DNA of 64,000 nt from Ulota crispa. Lineage: Eukaryota > Streptophyta > Bryopsida > Orthotrichales > Orthotrichaceae. Shown one piece after another: positions 1-12,068 of the stretch; the first letter of the stretch is position 1, and each line of letters begins with the position of its first letter. The stretch spans positions 22,563,419-22,627,418 of the forward strand of contig OY987243.1 of assembly GCA_963920765.1 (NCBI GenBank), given 5' to 3'. Position numbers and translations under genes: made by a program. The notes below the pieces were generated by a model, which had not been told where the DNA came from, did no database searches, and saw nothing but the letters and a program-made list of their open reading frames with translations.

Positions 1-2452
1 TTGAGAAAGACATCCATATGTCAAGTTGTGAAGGCTTAAAACTTGATCAATTTTGAAATAGAATTTTACTTTGTGGTAGAAGTCCATATGATAATGTTCT
101 GCTACTTGTAAGAACATTATTAAAATATGCATTTTAGTTTCAAAGTTGGCTTGTAACACAATCTTAATGAGGTATCAACAAAAGTATCTCAATAGATACT
201 TCACACCAGGGTTCATTTTTCTTGCGAATTTACGCCTAAATTTTACCTCAAATTGTCTCTGGCAACTATTCCACGAAGAAAATTGCGTGAAAAATTGGAT
301 TAAATTGTCACATTCCTCCTTACTCAAACATCTTGTTCACCAGATTTTGGGTGAAAGAAAAAACCATATTCACAAATCTATTTTGGATATAAACTCTTTA
401 TAAATAAAATTTCTCAAAAAAACAATGCTATTGTTATTTTGAATGTCAACACACTTGAGACTAACTGAACACAAGGTATTCACGCACATTCATATGTTCT
501 TCTCCTCATTCACTTGACAGTGCTTAGTAAAGTTTTTGTTTGCAAATATAGGAAGATGATTTTTTCAATCAAACAAACTACAAAAAAATTTTAAGCTTCA
601 ATGCTATAATACCCTTGATTCAATCAAATTATATGGGCTATATTGTATGAAATTTCACCTTTATTAAATTTTTCTAAAATCATAATGAAAATGTTACAAA
701 CAAAATGGCATCCCATAAATGCGTAAAGAACATAGGATCACTATTTTGTATAAATTGTAAACTACCTCATTCTAGTGAATTTGATACATCTAGTACCTAC
801 AAGCTACTTGAACACCACATGTGATATGAACAACCATAGTTTGGTAAGAGGTATAGTGACACACACAAACACACACACACACACATATATATATACTAGT
901 ATAGGCACCCGTCGGACTGACGAGACCCAAAATGATTTCAAGCCCAATTAGGCAATTATGCAAAATATTTCCCCTGCAAGAAAATAATTCTTACTGTTTA
1001 TCTGTGCACTTCAATATCAAACTTTACCCAAAACATTTGTTTTTACTTACAAAACATTTTCTTGCAATAAAGCACTTTTTGTTTTATACCCATAGAGTTT
1101 TTTACCCAAACAATATAAGGAACTTCACTATTCACTCACGCAATTTATCATTGTTATTTGGTTACCTTCATAACTTTTTTACCAATGTAGTAATTATTCA
1201 TGCAATTTTTTTTATATGGGCACCTGCCAGTTCAATAAGACGCACAATAATTTCAGGCTCAATTACGCAAAACATTTTCCTTGTTTTTTTTAGCTTTTCA
1301 TCCATATAATCCAATCTCAAAATTTAGGCATGCCTATAAAATATTGGTTTTTGTTTACAAAACATTCCCTTGCAGTGAAGCCACATAGTATTTTACATGC
1401 ACAATGAAAGGATCGCTACTATTTTCTTGTGCAAAAAAATATTATATGTTTTCTACAATGCCATTGTTTTAACCCACACAATCAACATTTTTACATGTAT
1501 ATTTTTTACCTAGACAATTTTTTTACATTTTCATTTACCCACACCTTTTTATTTCACCCAAGTTTTTACTTACGTAAGTTTATACCTATGCAAGATTTTT
1601 ACCCAAGCAGGTTTATTTACAAATATGGTAAAAAATCATGGTAAAAAGATCGCTAGGATGGTAAAATTGAATTTTGTTATATATATATATATATAATTGA
1701 TATGTGTACCACACCTCAAAAGTAACCTTTAGATTTTTACTATCAAAAAGCTGAATTTGAGAATTTAAAATTCAGATTTGGACTTGCCCAATTAACTATA
1801 AGCTATTTTTCAAAATTCCTCCATGCAACAATTGTCATTGATTGAAAATCAATGTTCTGAAAAGTTATGAATGAAGATGAACCAAAAGTACTGTAACAAC
1901 ATAAATAAACAAAAGCTATAATAAGATACAAACATAAAATGTCATAATAGAAAAAATAGCTTTTGAATGAATAATAGTGTAAATGAGATGCCTTGCTTAA
2001 TTAGGTAGTCTATAAATATTCCAACATTCAAAAAGAAAAATCTTGCCCGTAGATGAACAAAAAATAGAAAGGTTTCACCCACACGTGTCCAATGTTATAT
2101 ATATATGTATGTGTATGTGTATATATGTTTATACTGCGTGGGAAGATCTCTTTTGAGGGGTCAATTCATATCAAGAGAGTTTAACAATAAAGAATTTGCT
2201 AGACAGTGGAATATGTTTTGATCACCATGATTCTGTACTGACTGCATTTTTCCTTCACATTCACAAAATAATGAAATACCGCATTGAGCTTGATAACACT
2301 AAACCCCATCTCTGAACAAGTCCATCTCTGAACAAGTGTAAACAAAAATTATATGTCTCACAAAGAACAGATACCCAAACATCCACTTATACAATTCTGT
2401 TTTTTTTCATATCTGATTTGGCCATGGCAAAATTTCTCACAAGGTTGTACTA
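1..2452 (+). repeat. Duplicated block, copy 1, segment A
   Basis: This stretch aligns in the same orientation with 46,842-48,836. Shared phrases run in order from the opening 'ttgagaaagacatcca' through the (CA)n/(TA)n tract to 'ggccatgg...aaatttc.cacaaggttgt'. Copy 1 carries an extra ~0.9 kb at about 895-1,785 and copy 2 an extra 555-bp MITE at 47,949. No gene is recognisable; the open frames are short and not conserved between copies. The left limit is cut by the window start. Confidence 0.85.
895..1785. repeat. Insertion in copy 1 of the duplicated block, TTTTACCCA-rich
   Basis: This piece is absent from the second copy, where the (TA)n tract leads almost directly into 'ggcccaattaactgtaagc'. 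It contains two diverged tandem halves, each starting 'gggcacc...' and running through 'caataatttcaggctcaattacgcaaaacatt' type sequence (about 902 and 1,217). It also holds many spaced copies of TTTTACCCA. Its right end, 1,692-1,785, is half of the GTACCACACC MITE family seen complete at 32,559 and 38,463. No coding content was recognised. Confidence 0.6.
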
Positions 2453-2460
2453 ATTAGGAC

Positions 2461-2822
2461 AAGAAAATCATGGTTGAATTTACAAAAAGTTGACAAAGAT
2501 CGTGACTTAATTTACAGTATATTGTAGATTACAGTAAAACTCCTCTAAACCGATATCCTCTAAACTTTATATCCTCTGGAATCTAATATATAACACAAAT
2601 CTCAATGTTAGACCATATGTCAGTCATAAACCAAAACAATTAATTCAATAGTAGTAATACTCCTTGATGCTATCCTGGCACTAACCTCAAGGTAATTATC
2701 TAATAATTTTCTTAAATTAATTTAGTTCTTGGAATCCCAACCTTATATGTTTAGAGGAGTTCCATTGTAAGTCACAATCTTTGTTAACTTTTTGTAGATT
2801 CAACCATAATTTTCTTGTAGTA
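2461..2822. mobile_element. Element with ~50-bp inverted ends, interrupted by a pogo-like MITE
   Basis: The left end (from 'acaagaaaatcatggttgaa') and the reverse complement of the right end match over about 50 bases with a handful of mismatches. The two ends almost abut the inner MITE at 2,532-2,767. The whole unit lies where segments A and B of the duplicated block are separated, and it is absent from the second copy. It is probably a small foldback element that received a second insertion. Confidence 0.65.
2532..2767. mobile_element. pogo/Emigrant-like MITE
   Basis: The 236-bp element starts CAGTAAAACTCCTCTAAAC and ends GTTTAGAGGAGTTCCATTG, which are imperfect inverted repeats. It is flanked by TA on both sides (2,530-2,531 and 2,768-2,769). 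The CAGTAAAACctCTA start and TA duplication match the Emigrant type of pogo-related plant MITE, from knowledge of that family. It has no coding capacity. Confidence 0.75.
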
Positions 2823-3410
2823 TAATTTTTATTGTATTTTGTGATAATTACCACAAAGTTTTACTCCCAAATATCATTGGTGGAGAACTTTTACTTTAAT
2901 TTTATTTTCCTTTTTATAAAAGTTTTTATTTGGGTCATTCTCACAAAGTTTTGCTGGCAAGTAGGGTGGACGGAGGCCTTGTGAACTTATTATGGGGGGG
3001 TCGTGTCCGGGGCCGTAGTGCAGTACTGGTGATGAGGCCAGTCAAGGGACAGGCGTGAGTGGATGATTCATGTTCTGTTCTGTCACCAAAATAAGTTACG
3101 GTGATCATCACTTTAGAGTCCAGGCCCAGGGGGGTTTGGGAGGGCATAATTTCTTTACGGCTGCAGGACCAGATGGGCATATTTGAGTACAGTAACAAGG
3201 ATATGAGTCATATGACCGTGGCCTCTCATGTGTGTGAACTCCTGAATTCTGCAGCAAAAGTTGACCAGCAAATTTTACTTGTGCAATAGGAAGTCGGCCA
3301 CATGAATTGGCAAAAAAACCGGTTGAAATTTGAATCTACTGCATAAAGATTGCAGATTTATGAAAAACATTTAGTTGTTGTAAGTTTTAGTAGGCAGTAT
3401 CCGGTGCGTG

Positions 3411-3764
3411 CACTTAGAGCACCTTCACATTGTGGTCAAAGGTCAAGAGCTTATCAATTTCTACCAATCATATTGTAAGAAATTGAGACTTTGGTCTCTC
3501 GATCCTTCACAATAGAGATTAAAGTCCAAAATTCCTCATTCAGCAAACTGCTTACATGGCAGCACTTTATTATCCAAAGTAACAACATCTTAAAGGGAAC
3601 TTTGGGTCTAACAAAAATGAAGACCCAAACTATGATCGAGAGGTTGTCAGTTGCAACATTTATTACCTATTTTTAACTCACTTTCTTGACCTCTCAACAA
3701 AGTTTGGCCACTCAATCCCATGACCTCTTGACTTGGTTGGCCATTGTATGAAGTGGCCCTTGCT
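3411..3764. mobile_element. Inverted-repeat element, AGGGCCACTTCA family (copy 1)
   Basis: The left end 'agagcaccttcacattgtgg' is an inverted match of the right end 'ccattgtatgaagtggccct'. The same family occurs at about 60,985-61,308 (the duplicate) and, larger, at 30,820-31,385. The termini resemble hAT-type MITEs, but no target duplication could be fixed. Confidence 0.5.
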
Positions 3765-4664
3765 TGAAAATGAGAAATGCCAAGTTTTGCCAATGAAGCT
3801 CTCAATATCCCTTGGACACTATTCTTGAACAAAGAGGATGGTAGAATTATTGCATTTTGTTCCAATAGATTTTGCAAGGAAAGAACTGTGCTATTGTGTC
3901 TATTTCCAATGTAAATGATAAGTGTATCAACACCAAAAAATAACAAAATGGACACAAAATTGAGTTGGAGCTAGATCCAATGAAGTGTCTTTGTTCTGGA
4001 TGTTGTTGTTGGGAGTAGGAAAAACCATATTTTCTTTGCACAGTTTTTTTGGTTCTTTTTTTAATACATCCTACACTTCACACACTAATGGTTCAACTCC
4101 GCCATGGTGGGCGTAATCAAGGCACCAAAGATCAAAGAAAGAAAGGATTTCTTTTGTTAGAGGAGCAATTTTTGATATAGATAGGAGTAATTGACTAGCT
4201 TGGCCCACCTTCACGTCATTGATTCGTGTTATGTCTTGGTTGGATATAGTTGTTTTTGATATGGCGCAGCAAATAAGACCCATGCTAAAGTAGTGTGCAC
4301 TAATTGCGACCCATTTGTGTAAAGCATTCTATATGTAGCTCAAGAATGAACATGCAGTGGTCATTAAATGGGCCTCTTTAAATCATAAAAAAATGTGTAT
4401 TTTATTGCAAGAATCAATCATACTTCTATGTTTCTCTTCATTTCTTTACAGTTTGTAAGGGAACAATTTATGAGAGACCAATTAGCCACATGGTTGAAAA
4501 ATTAAACGCTCATTTTCTGAAGCATATTTGGATGTATTTTGTGTATTTCACGCAATTCTTGCCCTAAGCAATTGAAGTGATACATAATACAAGTTTTACA
4601 CTCTGGCACTCTTAGGGTACATTCACACCAAGTGTGATGAAAACACAATCCCAATGAGTTTTGA

Positions 4665-5646
4665 CCCATTGCCTAAGTGGATGGAAAGTGTCCTCTAGAA
4701 TTCCAGAATTTCTATTTGAAGTGTTTTAACTTTTGTATTTATTGTCTAAATTCAATAAAAAAATTGGTGAAGTTGCACATACTAGTCTAGTTTTTATAAC
4801 AAAATTCTCAAATCAATCTAAGACATGCAGAGTTTTTGGAAGCCAATCAAACTCCCCAAGGTCAATTTGAGTTCACCACACAACTTTGTGATGGCTGCAA
4901 TTTTGGGGGCTTGTATCTTTTTCATCAAATGTTTGTTTTCAATAAAATTGGTTGGGTTTTGTTTGCCCTAAAGTCTAGTAAGGGTAATCAAACTTTCATG
5001 TCAATCCAAGTTTTTTTGAATGTTTGGGAGCAACTCAAAGTCAAAAATCCACACATTTTTGCATTACAATGAACTTTGGTGGCTTATAACTTCTTCATAG
5101 GAACTTTGTTTTCAATATTTGTTCTTAAGAAAGTTGTGCATGTTAGTTTAGTTAGTTTGATTAAAATTTCATATCAATCCAAGAAGTTATGAGTAAACAA
5201 GAAGAATTATAGTAGAGGGAGGTTTTGCCAAAGATGTGATTTTTTGTTACTTTTTTCACTGTTGTTTGACATTTCAAAACCATTTTGCAAACAAAATGAG
5301 TATATTGTTTGATAATTTCTTTCACCAATTTGTTTGTATATTGGTTTGAATCATTTTATATTTTAAATATTTTTCATTTGAGTAGGTTTAGAAATCAATT
5401 TTCACCTCCAAATGTGTTTTTAAGAAAAATTTAGCATCTTTTTGCAACACTAAAATATTATAATCTTCCAACCCATGTGATCAAATGACCTCAAATTCAA
5501 TCCACATCATTTACAAAATGCCCACATCATTTACAAAATGCACACTACAAGATTATACAATAAAGATTTTCATACTCTACTAACATTTAGACTTACAACA
5601 AAGCAAGGATACTTTCAAGCCTCTTTTGACCTTAGGCGATGAGGGG
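4665..5646. mobile_element. TTAA-flanked element (982 bp), GCCTAAG terminus
   Basis: Left end CCCATTGCCTAAGTGG and right end CCTTAGGCGATGAGGGG are inverted repeats. The flanks are TTGA (4,661-4,664, one transition from TTAA) and TTAA (5,647-5,650). The corresponding site in the second copy of the block is occupied by a different element (62,219-63,114). The interior is non-coding, with repeated phrases about 'caatccaagtttttttgaatg'. Confidence 0.65.
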
Positions 5647-6112
5647 TTAACTCACAACCCATGTGAGGATAAACAGACCCCAAACAATTGAAAACCCATT
5701 CACACAGAAATGGAATAAACAACTTTCAAGAGGTGCGCATGGAACTATAAAAACCCCACCCTCCCCATGGAGTTTAAATGCACTCACTACTTCCTTCCCA
5801 AATCTCAGGACGACCCTGGTTTTTCTCCCAAGGGGTCTTTTTACTACTTCCTTCCATTATTAGAATATTTTGAAGATTATAGTCCGATGGGAGTAAGTTA
5901 CAACCATTACAAATTTAAGATATAACCCATCAGTCATATAATATGCCACGTTGGATTTAGGCTAAAATTAGACCCTTTGAGGTAAAATTAAATGAGAATT
6001 TGAAATCTTAGCCTCACAAGTTTCATATTATAGTGTACCTTACGACTTAAGAACATTTAAAAAAATAAGTACAATACAGGCAGTTTACCCTATTATCATT
6101 TCAGGGCCTTAA

Positions 6113-7022
6113 CCCCTAAAGTCATGTTGTCCTCTCGAGGGACAAAGGGCAAGTACTTATGGTTTCAAATTTTGTTAAAATTTTTTGAAACTTTTTTTTG
6201 AAAATAGAAAAACACATTAAATTTTTGGGAATATAATTTTTATTTCTATTCATGCATGGGAGCAAAAGTTATGCCCAAATAAGCACAAATCTAGGGAGGT
6301 TGGACAGAATTCTTTTTTTACAAAACTTTGAAGTTTTCTTTTTTAACTTTTTTTCTCATAAGTTATAGTTTTTTCTAAATCTGAAGCTTTGATTCCTTCC
6401 ATTTGGACTAGTTATGAGAAAGTTATGGACAATCTTGATTTTTGGGTAGATCAAGCATCTTCCTGAAAAAATAACTTATAAACTTCATTTTTGAATGCAA
6501 GTTTAACATTTTTCCAATAAAATTGTTGGAAAGGGTGAAGATTGCTTGCTAGAACAAACTCACCATTGGGATTATTGTGTTTCAATTCCATTGCAAGGTT
6601 ATTAACCATTTAAGTATTTGTTCAATCTCATACCTTCTTCTACTCAAATCTTTTTTTTAGGAATGAAAATTAGATACTTTTTGCTGTGATTTTTTTCCAA
6701 AGATTCTCAATTCAATTTTCCACCATAAATATTTAAACCTCCAACACTTTGTGGTGCAAAAATTTTAAGTAAAAAAAGTTCAAAGTCAAGTAATCTAATC
6801 ATGCAAGGTGCAAAATTTTTTTTTTACACTTCAAACGCAAATATCTTGCAATATGTGCGGTCAAAGTTTTTGATATTTTTTTGATATTCTTATACTAGTC
6901 TAGTACAAGGTCCTACAGTTAGATATGCAAAAAGACCAGTCTTCAAACCTTTTTACTCTTTGCAATAGAAATGGTATTTTTGAGTGTCTTTTGACAAAGT
7001 AAAGGCCCTAGGGCTTTAGGGG
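6113..7022 (-). mobile_element. TTAA-flanked element (910 bp), type CCCCTAAAG
   Basis: Bounded by TTAA at 6,109-6,112 and 7,023-7,026 with ends CCCCTAAAG and CTTTAGGGG. In reverse orientation its interior matches the element at 15,298, including the 'ttttgacaaagtaaaggccct' end and the 'gagcaaaagttatgcccaaataagcac' module. Non-autonomous: no transposase frame. Confidence 0.8.
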
Positions 7023-7026
7023 TTAA

Positions 7027-8200
7027 TTTTAATGTTAATTTAAAAATCTACAATACACCAAAAGTCATGATTATGGTATTATCTAATAGATAATCAAGTC
7101 AAGGTTTTGTATGAGGTTCCATATTCTTAAATGAATAAAGTATGAGTTGGTCATCAAGGTTTCAATGAGGTAAGGTTAAGTATCTGCTCAAATTTGAAAT
7201 TGCCATGTTATCACTTCCTTAAAGGTTTTCATTGTCATGCATGATCATATTTTTTATTTTCATATTTAGACTTCTTCTTTCTTTCCTTGGCCTCTATGGT
7301 CATCAATAAGTGCTAACTTAGTTGACAAACTTCATTTGTTTTTTATGTTTTGCAATCAATATTGCTATAGCTAAGGTGTTGGTTCAATAAATTGTATGTC
7401 TAGCTAAGGTCATCATAACTAATACGCTGTCGGGTAGAGAGGAGTTTACCTTGGAAATACGCGGGGTGTCTAGCTATAGCCTATCTCATATCAACAGATG
7501 GAAAGATACCATAAAATAAAGTATAGCTCTCCAAAACAAAGCTACAAGATGATAAAAACAAAAAACATGCAAGAAGAAGAGTAAGATATGGAGTATGTAA
7601 AATATATTATGAAGAACATCTCATCATTTCTCAAGTAAGTTTCCACCTATATACTAAAGAGAGAAGACATAAAGTAAAAGTCCTCTACTATTAGTCATTG
7701 AGTTACTTTAAATAAAAATAACTCTAAGGTAAAAGCCACTCTCATTTATTGGTCCACGAAATCCCTTTATCAAAGTAAACTCCAATGAATTCTAGTCAAC
7801 TAACACTCTTGTACGGTTGTTGCCTCATCAAAACCTTATTTGGGAAAACCTTACTAAACATGGACAAAACCGCAGATGAAGGAAAAAGAGTACAACACCT
7901 CACAAACTACAATTTAATAAAACTTCACGCATATTTACCACATGTTGCGATTTACATCACGACAACGCTATATCATTTGTACATTATGGTCAATTGGAAA
8001 GAAAACTACATTACAAGTAAAGGACTCTAAGACCTTTCTTGCAATACTTGTAAACTTGGATTGAAACTAAACCCTAAAAGATATGAATTTTTGAAGATAA
8101 AGAAGTAATAATAGGGGCGGAGTGATAAAAGAGTAAACTACTTGCATGATTTTTTTTTATGACTAGGTTGGGCTTGTAGAGTTGGAGGGGAAGGTTGTAT
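7027..8200. other. Intergenic, no gene recognised
   Basis: AT-rich sequence with short open frames only. The longest, 7,785-8,030, gives an 81-residue peptide with no recognisable domain. No repeat ends with a clear target duplication were seen here. Confidence 0.5.
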
Positions 8201-8212
8201 TGTATTGCAACT

Positions 8213-9020
8213 TTGGAGCTATTTTCATTCACCCTCTCTTACCATTTAAATTCCTTGGCATCTATTAGAATAACATTAGCACTTTAGTATCTTGTATCAC
8301 TAGTTTTTAATTCTTACTCAACCCCAATCAAACATACTAGATTTATAGTTTCAAAAACTCAAAACCCTACTTTTGGTGAATTATTTTTGAAAAGTATTCA
8401 TGGTATTACATGATTATTGATTTAAAAATTTTGGTGATGAATTTTTGAGAATTGATTGCATAGATGTGTAGGACATATCCAAGCGCAAAAAATTTAAAAT
8501 TCCTTCTATGTAGATGTTTATGTTGGGGTGATTACAACCAAATCTTGTGAAATGGATATTTCTTTATGGTGACCAGACTTTGCTATTTGAGTTATACAAT
8601 ATGATTAGGTTTGAATTTTTGAGCATAATGATATGGTTATTTTGCCAAAAGTTAGTTAAAAAAAATTGGAGATCTATTTTACAAGATTTGATCATGACCA
8701 CAACATTAAAATAAACTTTTTGGAGATACTTGTTAAAAGAAAAAATGTGCGCTTTAAAATTTTCTACATATCCATGCAATCAAATCTCAAAAATTCCTCA
8801 CCAATATTTTTTAATTGATTATCATGTAAAACCATGACAATTGTGTAAAATAATTCACCAAAGGTAGGTTTTTGATTTTTTGAAACCCAAACCGTAGTAC
8901 GCTTGATTGGGATTGAGTACAAATAAAAAACTAGTGGTACATGATACTAAAATGCCGATTTTATTCTATTACGATGCCAAGGAATTTGAATGGTAAAAGA
9001 GGGTGAACGAAAACTATTAC
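8213..9020. mobile_element. Foldback element with ~280-bp inverted arms
   Basis: The left arm (about 8,213-8,490) and the right arm (about 8,740-9,020) are inverted copies. Both arms contain 'ttcaccctct', 'aattccttggcatc', 'accactagtttt', 'gtgaattatttt' and 'tgatta' in register. The central ~250 bases are less clearly paired. A transcript would fold into a long hairpin. No target duplication was identified. Confidence 0.75.
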
Positions 9021-9128
9021 AAGGGCACGGTACAGTGCAGGGACTGTGGAAGGTTGTTTTCATAGAATTGACCACTATTGATTGATATTACAATCACCAA
9101 CTCAGCTTGGGAACCTTACCGTAGTTAA

Positions 9129-10036
9129 CCCTTTAGAGACCACCGAACCATATTTTGGTTTGCAAGAGTAGTTTTTGGCCAATATAGTAAAATCGCTCAA
9201 CAATTTGGAAATTGATCTTGAAGAACGCTTGTGATTACAAGAATTTTGCATCCAACCCAAAAAATGATAATAGAATGGGATATGAGAGCTGATAAATAAT
9301 GGTGTTTATACATCATGGCCTCAAAATATGTATCCATATTTGGTCAAAGATGGATCAAAGCAACAACACAATACATCAATCATCCAAGAAGAATGTCACA
9401 TTTCAATTGTGCAATCTTAAAAAACTTCAAATTACTTAAGAAATACATTTGTATTGTTTCTCTATATAGTAGTAGTACAATTGTACTATTTGAGAATCCA
9501 TTGAAATGATGCTATCATTTTATTTAAAAAAAAAATTCATCTCACGTTTAAGGCCAATTCTTGATTGCTGTCACCGATGGGATTGTTTGTATCAATTATT
9601 AAATTTCTTGTAGAACTGTTTTAGGGTAGCAAAGAAAATGGGATTTTTGACCCTTTTTGTCCACTTAGCTACACCTTGTGATTGCTATTTTTGTCTATTT
9701 TGAGTGAAATTAGTCTTGTTGGAAAGGTGGGAAACCCTGCTTCCTAGAAATGTAAGGCTCTTCTCAATCAAAACTTGCATGAAGCGCTACCATTCAAAAG
9801 CACACAAGCATGAAAAACTAAAGATTTTCCATATACGGCTCACTCAATCATTATAATATTTCACCTCCAATGGTAAATCTAGCTGAAATTTTGATGCATT
9901 GCAACAAACAAGGTGTCCTTCACATTTGTATGGTTGGATTATTCAAGTTGGGTCCATATCTGTTTCAATTGCAGATCTAATCTTATTGCCCTGGTTTCTA
10001 ATGAATTTTGGGAAAATGTGTGTGGTCTTTAAAGGG
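9129..10036 (+). mobile_element. TTAA-flanked element (908 bp), type CCCTTTAGAG
   Basis: Bounded by TTAA at 9,125-9,128 and 10,037-10,040. Ends are CCCTTTAGAGACC and GGTCTTTAAAGGG. The interior is homologous, in reverse, to the element at 62,219-63,114; for example 'aataatggtgtttatac' and 'gatggatcaaagcaacaaca' recur there. No coding capacity beyond short frames. Confidence 0.8.
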
Positions 10037-10040
10037 TTAA

Positions 10041-11553
10041 TCAATTCTTGTGTTGCACTGAGTGAAGTGAACATAACTTACCCAAGATCTGAATTGAGCC
10101 ATAATTTTGCTCCCCTACAAGTGCATAGTGTGGGAACTTTGGTACCCATGTTCTAAAGCAAATCTGCTGCCATTAATTTTAGTATCTCTTTTAATGATGT
10201 ACCTTATGGGTAGGGCCCGGCAAAAAATAGTTAAACAAAAGAATTTTTTTTTTTTTTTTTTTTTTGCCTTACAAGTGAAAGGGGAGAAACAAAGCAGATG
10301 AGACGGTGCAAAGAGTAAATGAGACCACTAATAGTGATAGTTGGGAAGAATGTGCCAATCTTGTCCTTCACATACAAAGTGCTCAATGTCTAGGTTCAAG
10401 AGATTGAATCACTTAAAATTGACCTTTTTATTTAAATACTAGAAGAAAAACAAGTCCTAAACGACTGGTTCACAATGATTGCATAAATCCCAAATAATTA
10501 TAATATTGTTTAGGACATTTGCACTTGTTGTGAACAAGTTGTTTAGGACACATCTACTTGAAATTCTTGTGCAATATAATTCTACATTTTAACAACATGG
10601 AACTTCTGAGTAGGTTTTTACAATTACTTGTCAATTGTCATCTCTTAACAATTCACATATACTAAACTCGAGATTAAACTATTATGTTAAGTACAGTTTT
10701 CCATGTCCACAAAGCTCTTATAATATTTATTTATTTTTGTATCAAAGAGCTATGCATGTAAAGATACTTACTTGGTGCCAATTTGGATTCTGACTCTCTT
10801 AGAGAAGGAGTTCATCTTGTTTTGACGTTAATATGTAGAAATCGATAGTTTAGAGCCATGTGAAGAGGAACAAAAATAACACGGAGTTAGAATTGAATGA
10901 AGGTGGAGATTAAGAATAGATGGAGGCCGTGAATGAACGAGGTGGCCATTGAAATCTTAATCTTTCCATTTGCTATCATCTTTAGTTTTGGCAACTTTTT
11001 CTTTCCATTCTTCCTAGGTTGAGTGTAAAAAGCAAGATGTTTGTTTTCTCAAATGAATCAAAGGTGTTTGTAAAAATTCAAATTAATTACTTTGGTGTGC
11101 CTCATTTTATTTTGTTTCTATGGTTGTATATAAGTATAAACATTGTGTAGCAGAAATTAATGGGTTGGAGAGCCACCTTGTATGTGACAAGGATGGTTCG
11201 TGGCAAAAATGGAAACTTTAGTTGCTAGGTTTGCATTGTAGGTGTTTTGTGATTGTTTGCTTAATTTGAGGTTGAACATTATGTGTTTTGTAAAAGTTTG
11301 TTAGATTGTTGAGTTTTTGTCTTGCTATGTTGTATCTGCATATATATATGTGGATCTTTATAAAGATTTTTTGTTGTATTAGTAGGCTCTAAATGCACAC
11401 AAGAAATAAAAAGAATAAATTAATTGAATTTATTGGTTACAAGGTGAGTAGCCACCAAATAATTTAAGTGAGAGGGAAGTGTGTTCCAAATCATGTGCCA
11501 TTTGGAATGGATGATGTTGTTGGAGGCCAATTAAGTAGGATAATACAATCTAC
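10041..11553. other. Intergenic, no gene recognised
   Basis: Contains a T homopolymer of about 20 bases near 10,244-10,265 and otherwise ordinary AT-rich sequence. No domain-bearing frame and no repeat boundaries that I could support. Confidence 0.5.
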
Positions 11554-11682
11554 TTATGGTATGTTCACACTTAATATTAGGAGGAGTATTAGCAATATGA
11601 ATGTAGTCTAAAAATGTGTCCAAATACATCTAAATTTCTCTTGCTACTACCCATCTTAACACCAAGTGTGAACATACCTTAA
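11554..11682. mobile_element. Short hairpin MITE (129 bp)
   Basis: Left end TTATGGTATGTTCACACTT is inverted at the right as AAGTGTGAACATACCTTAA. Related 'acattcacaccaagtgtga' sequences occur at about 4,620 and 62,175. Too short to code; the superfamily is not assigned. Confidence 0.65.
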
Positions 11683-12068
11683 AAGCCACTTATATTTTAA
11701 CCAGTATCAAGAATTAAAGAGTTGAGACACCCTATGATGAGAATAAACTTAACATTGCTTATCACTGTACCATGCACACAGAAGAAATAAATTAAAACTA
11801 GAAAATGGTTCCATTAAAAACAAAATTTAAGGATTTGCTTTAAAAACTTGAGTCTGTATGTTATTAATAGCATGCAAACCACCGTAAGAAAATATCCTAT
11901 TCATGAGTAGGGCTAATTATTCTATCGATTTAGAGTGTCACGAAGGGCTACACAACCACAATAAGCAAATAGGGCTAACAAACTATTCAACCATTTCTAC
12001 ACACTTTGTTCATCCATATCCTTGCAATGGTTAAAACTATGAGATTTTGGCACTTTACTTTCCTTTAA

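Larger units (their letters stand above)
2861..6075 (+). repeat. Duplicated block, copy 1, segment B
   Basis: Aligns in the same orientation with 60,430-63,862, from 'acttttactcccaa.tatcattg' to 'gagaacatttaaaaaaa'. The best preserved stretches are 2,930-3,400, 3,820-4,330 and 5,650-5,913. The two copies carry different ~0.9-kb elements at the same TTAA/TTGA site, and copy 2 carries a Helitron missing here. Small open frames inside (for example 3,647-4,041) are repeated in both copies but resemble no known protein. Confidence 0.85.

Noticed and set aside
6109..7026. TTAA-flanked elements as PIF/Harbinger or mariner
   Set aside because: Harbinger needs a direct TNA duplication, which TTA...TAA is not. 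A mariner TA would not require the outer T and A seen at nearly every site.
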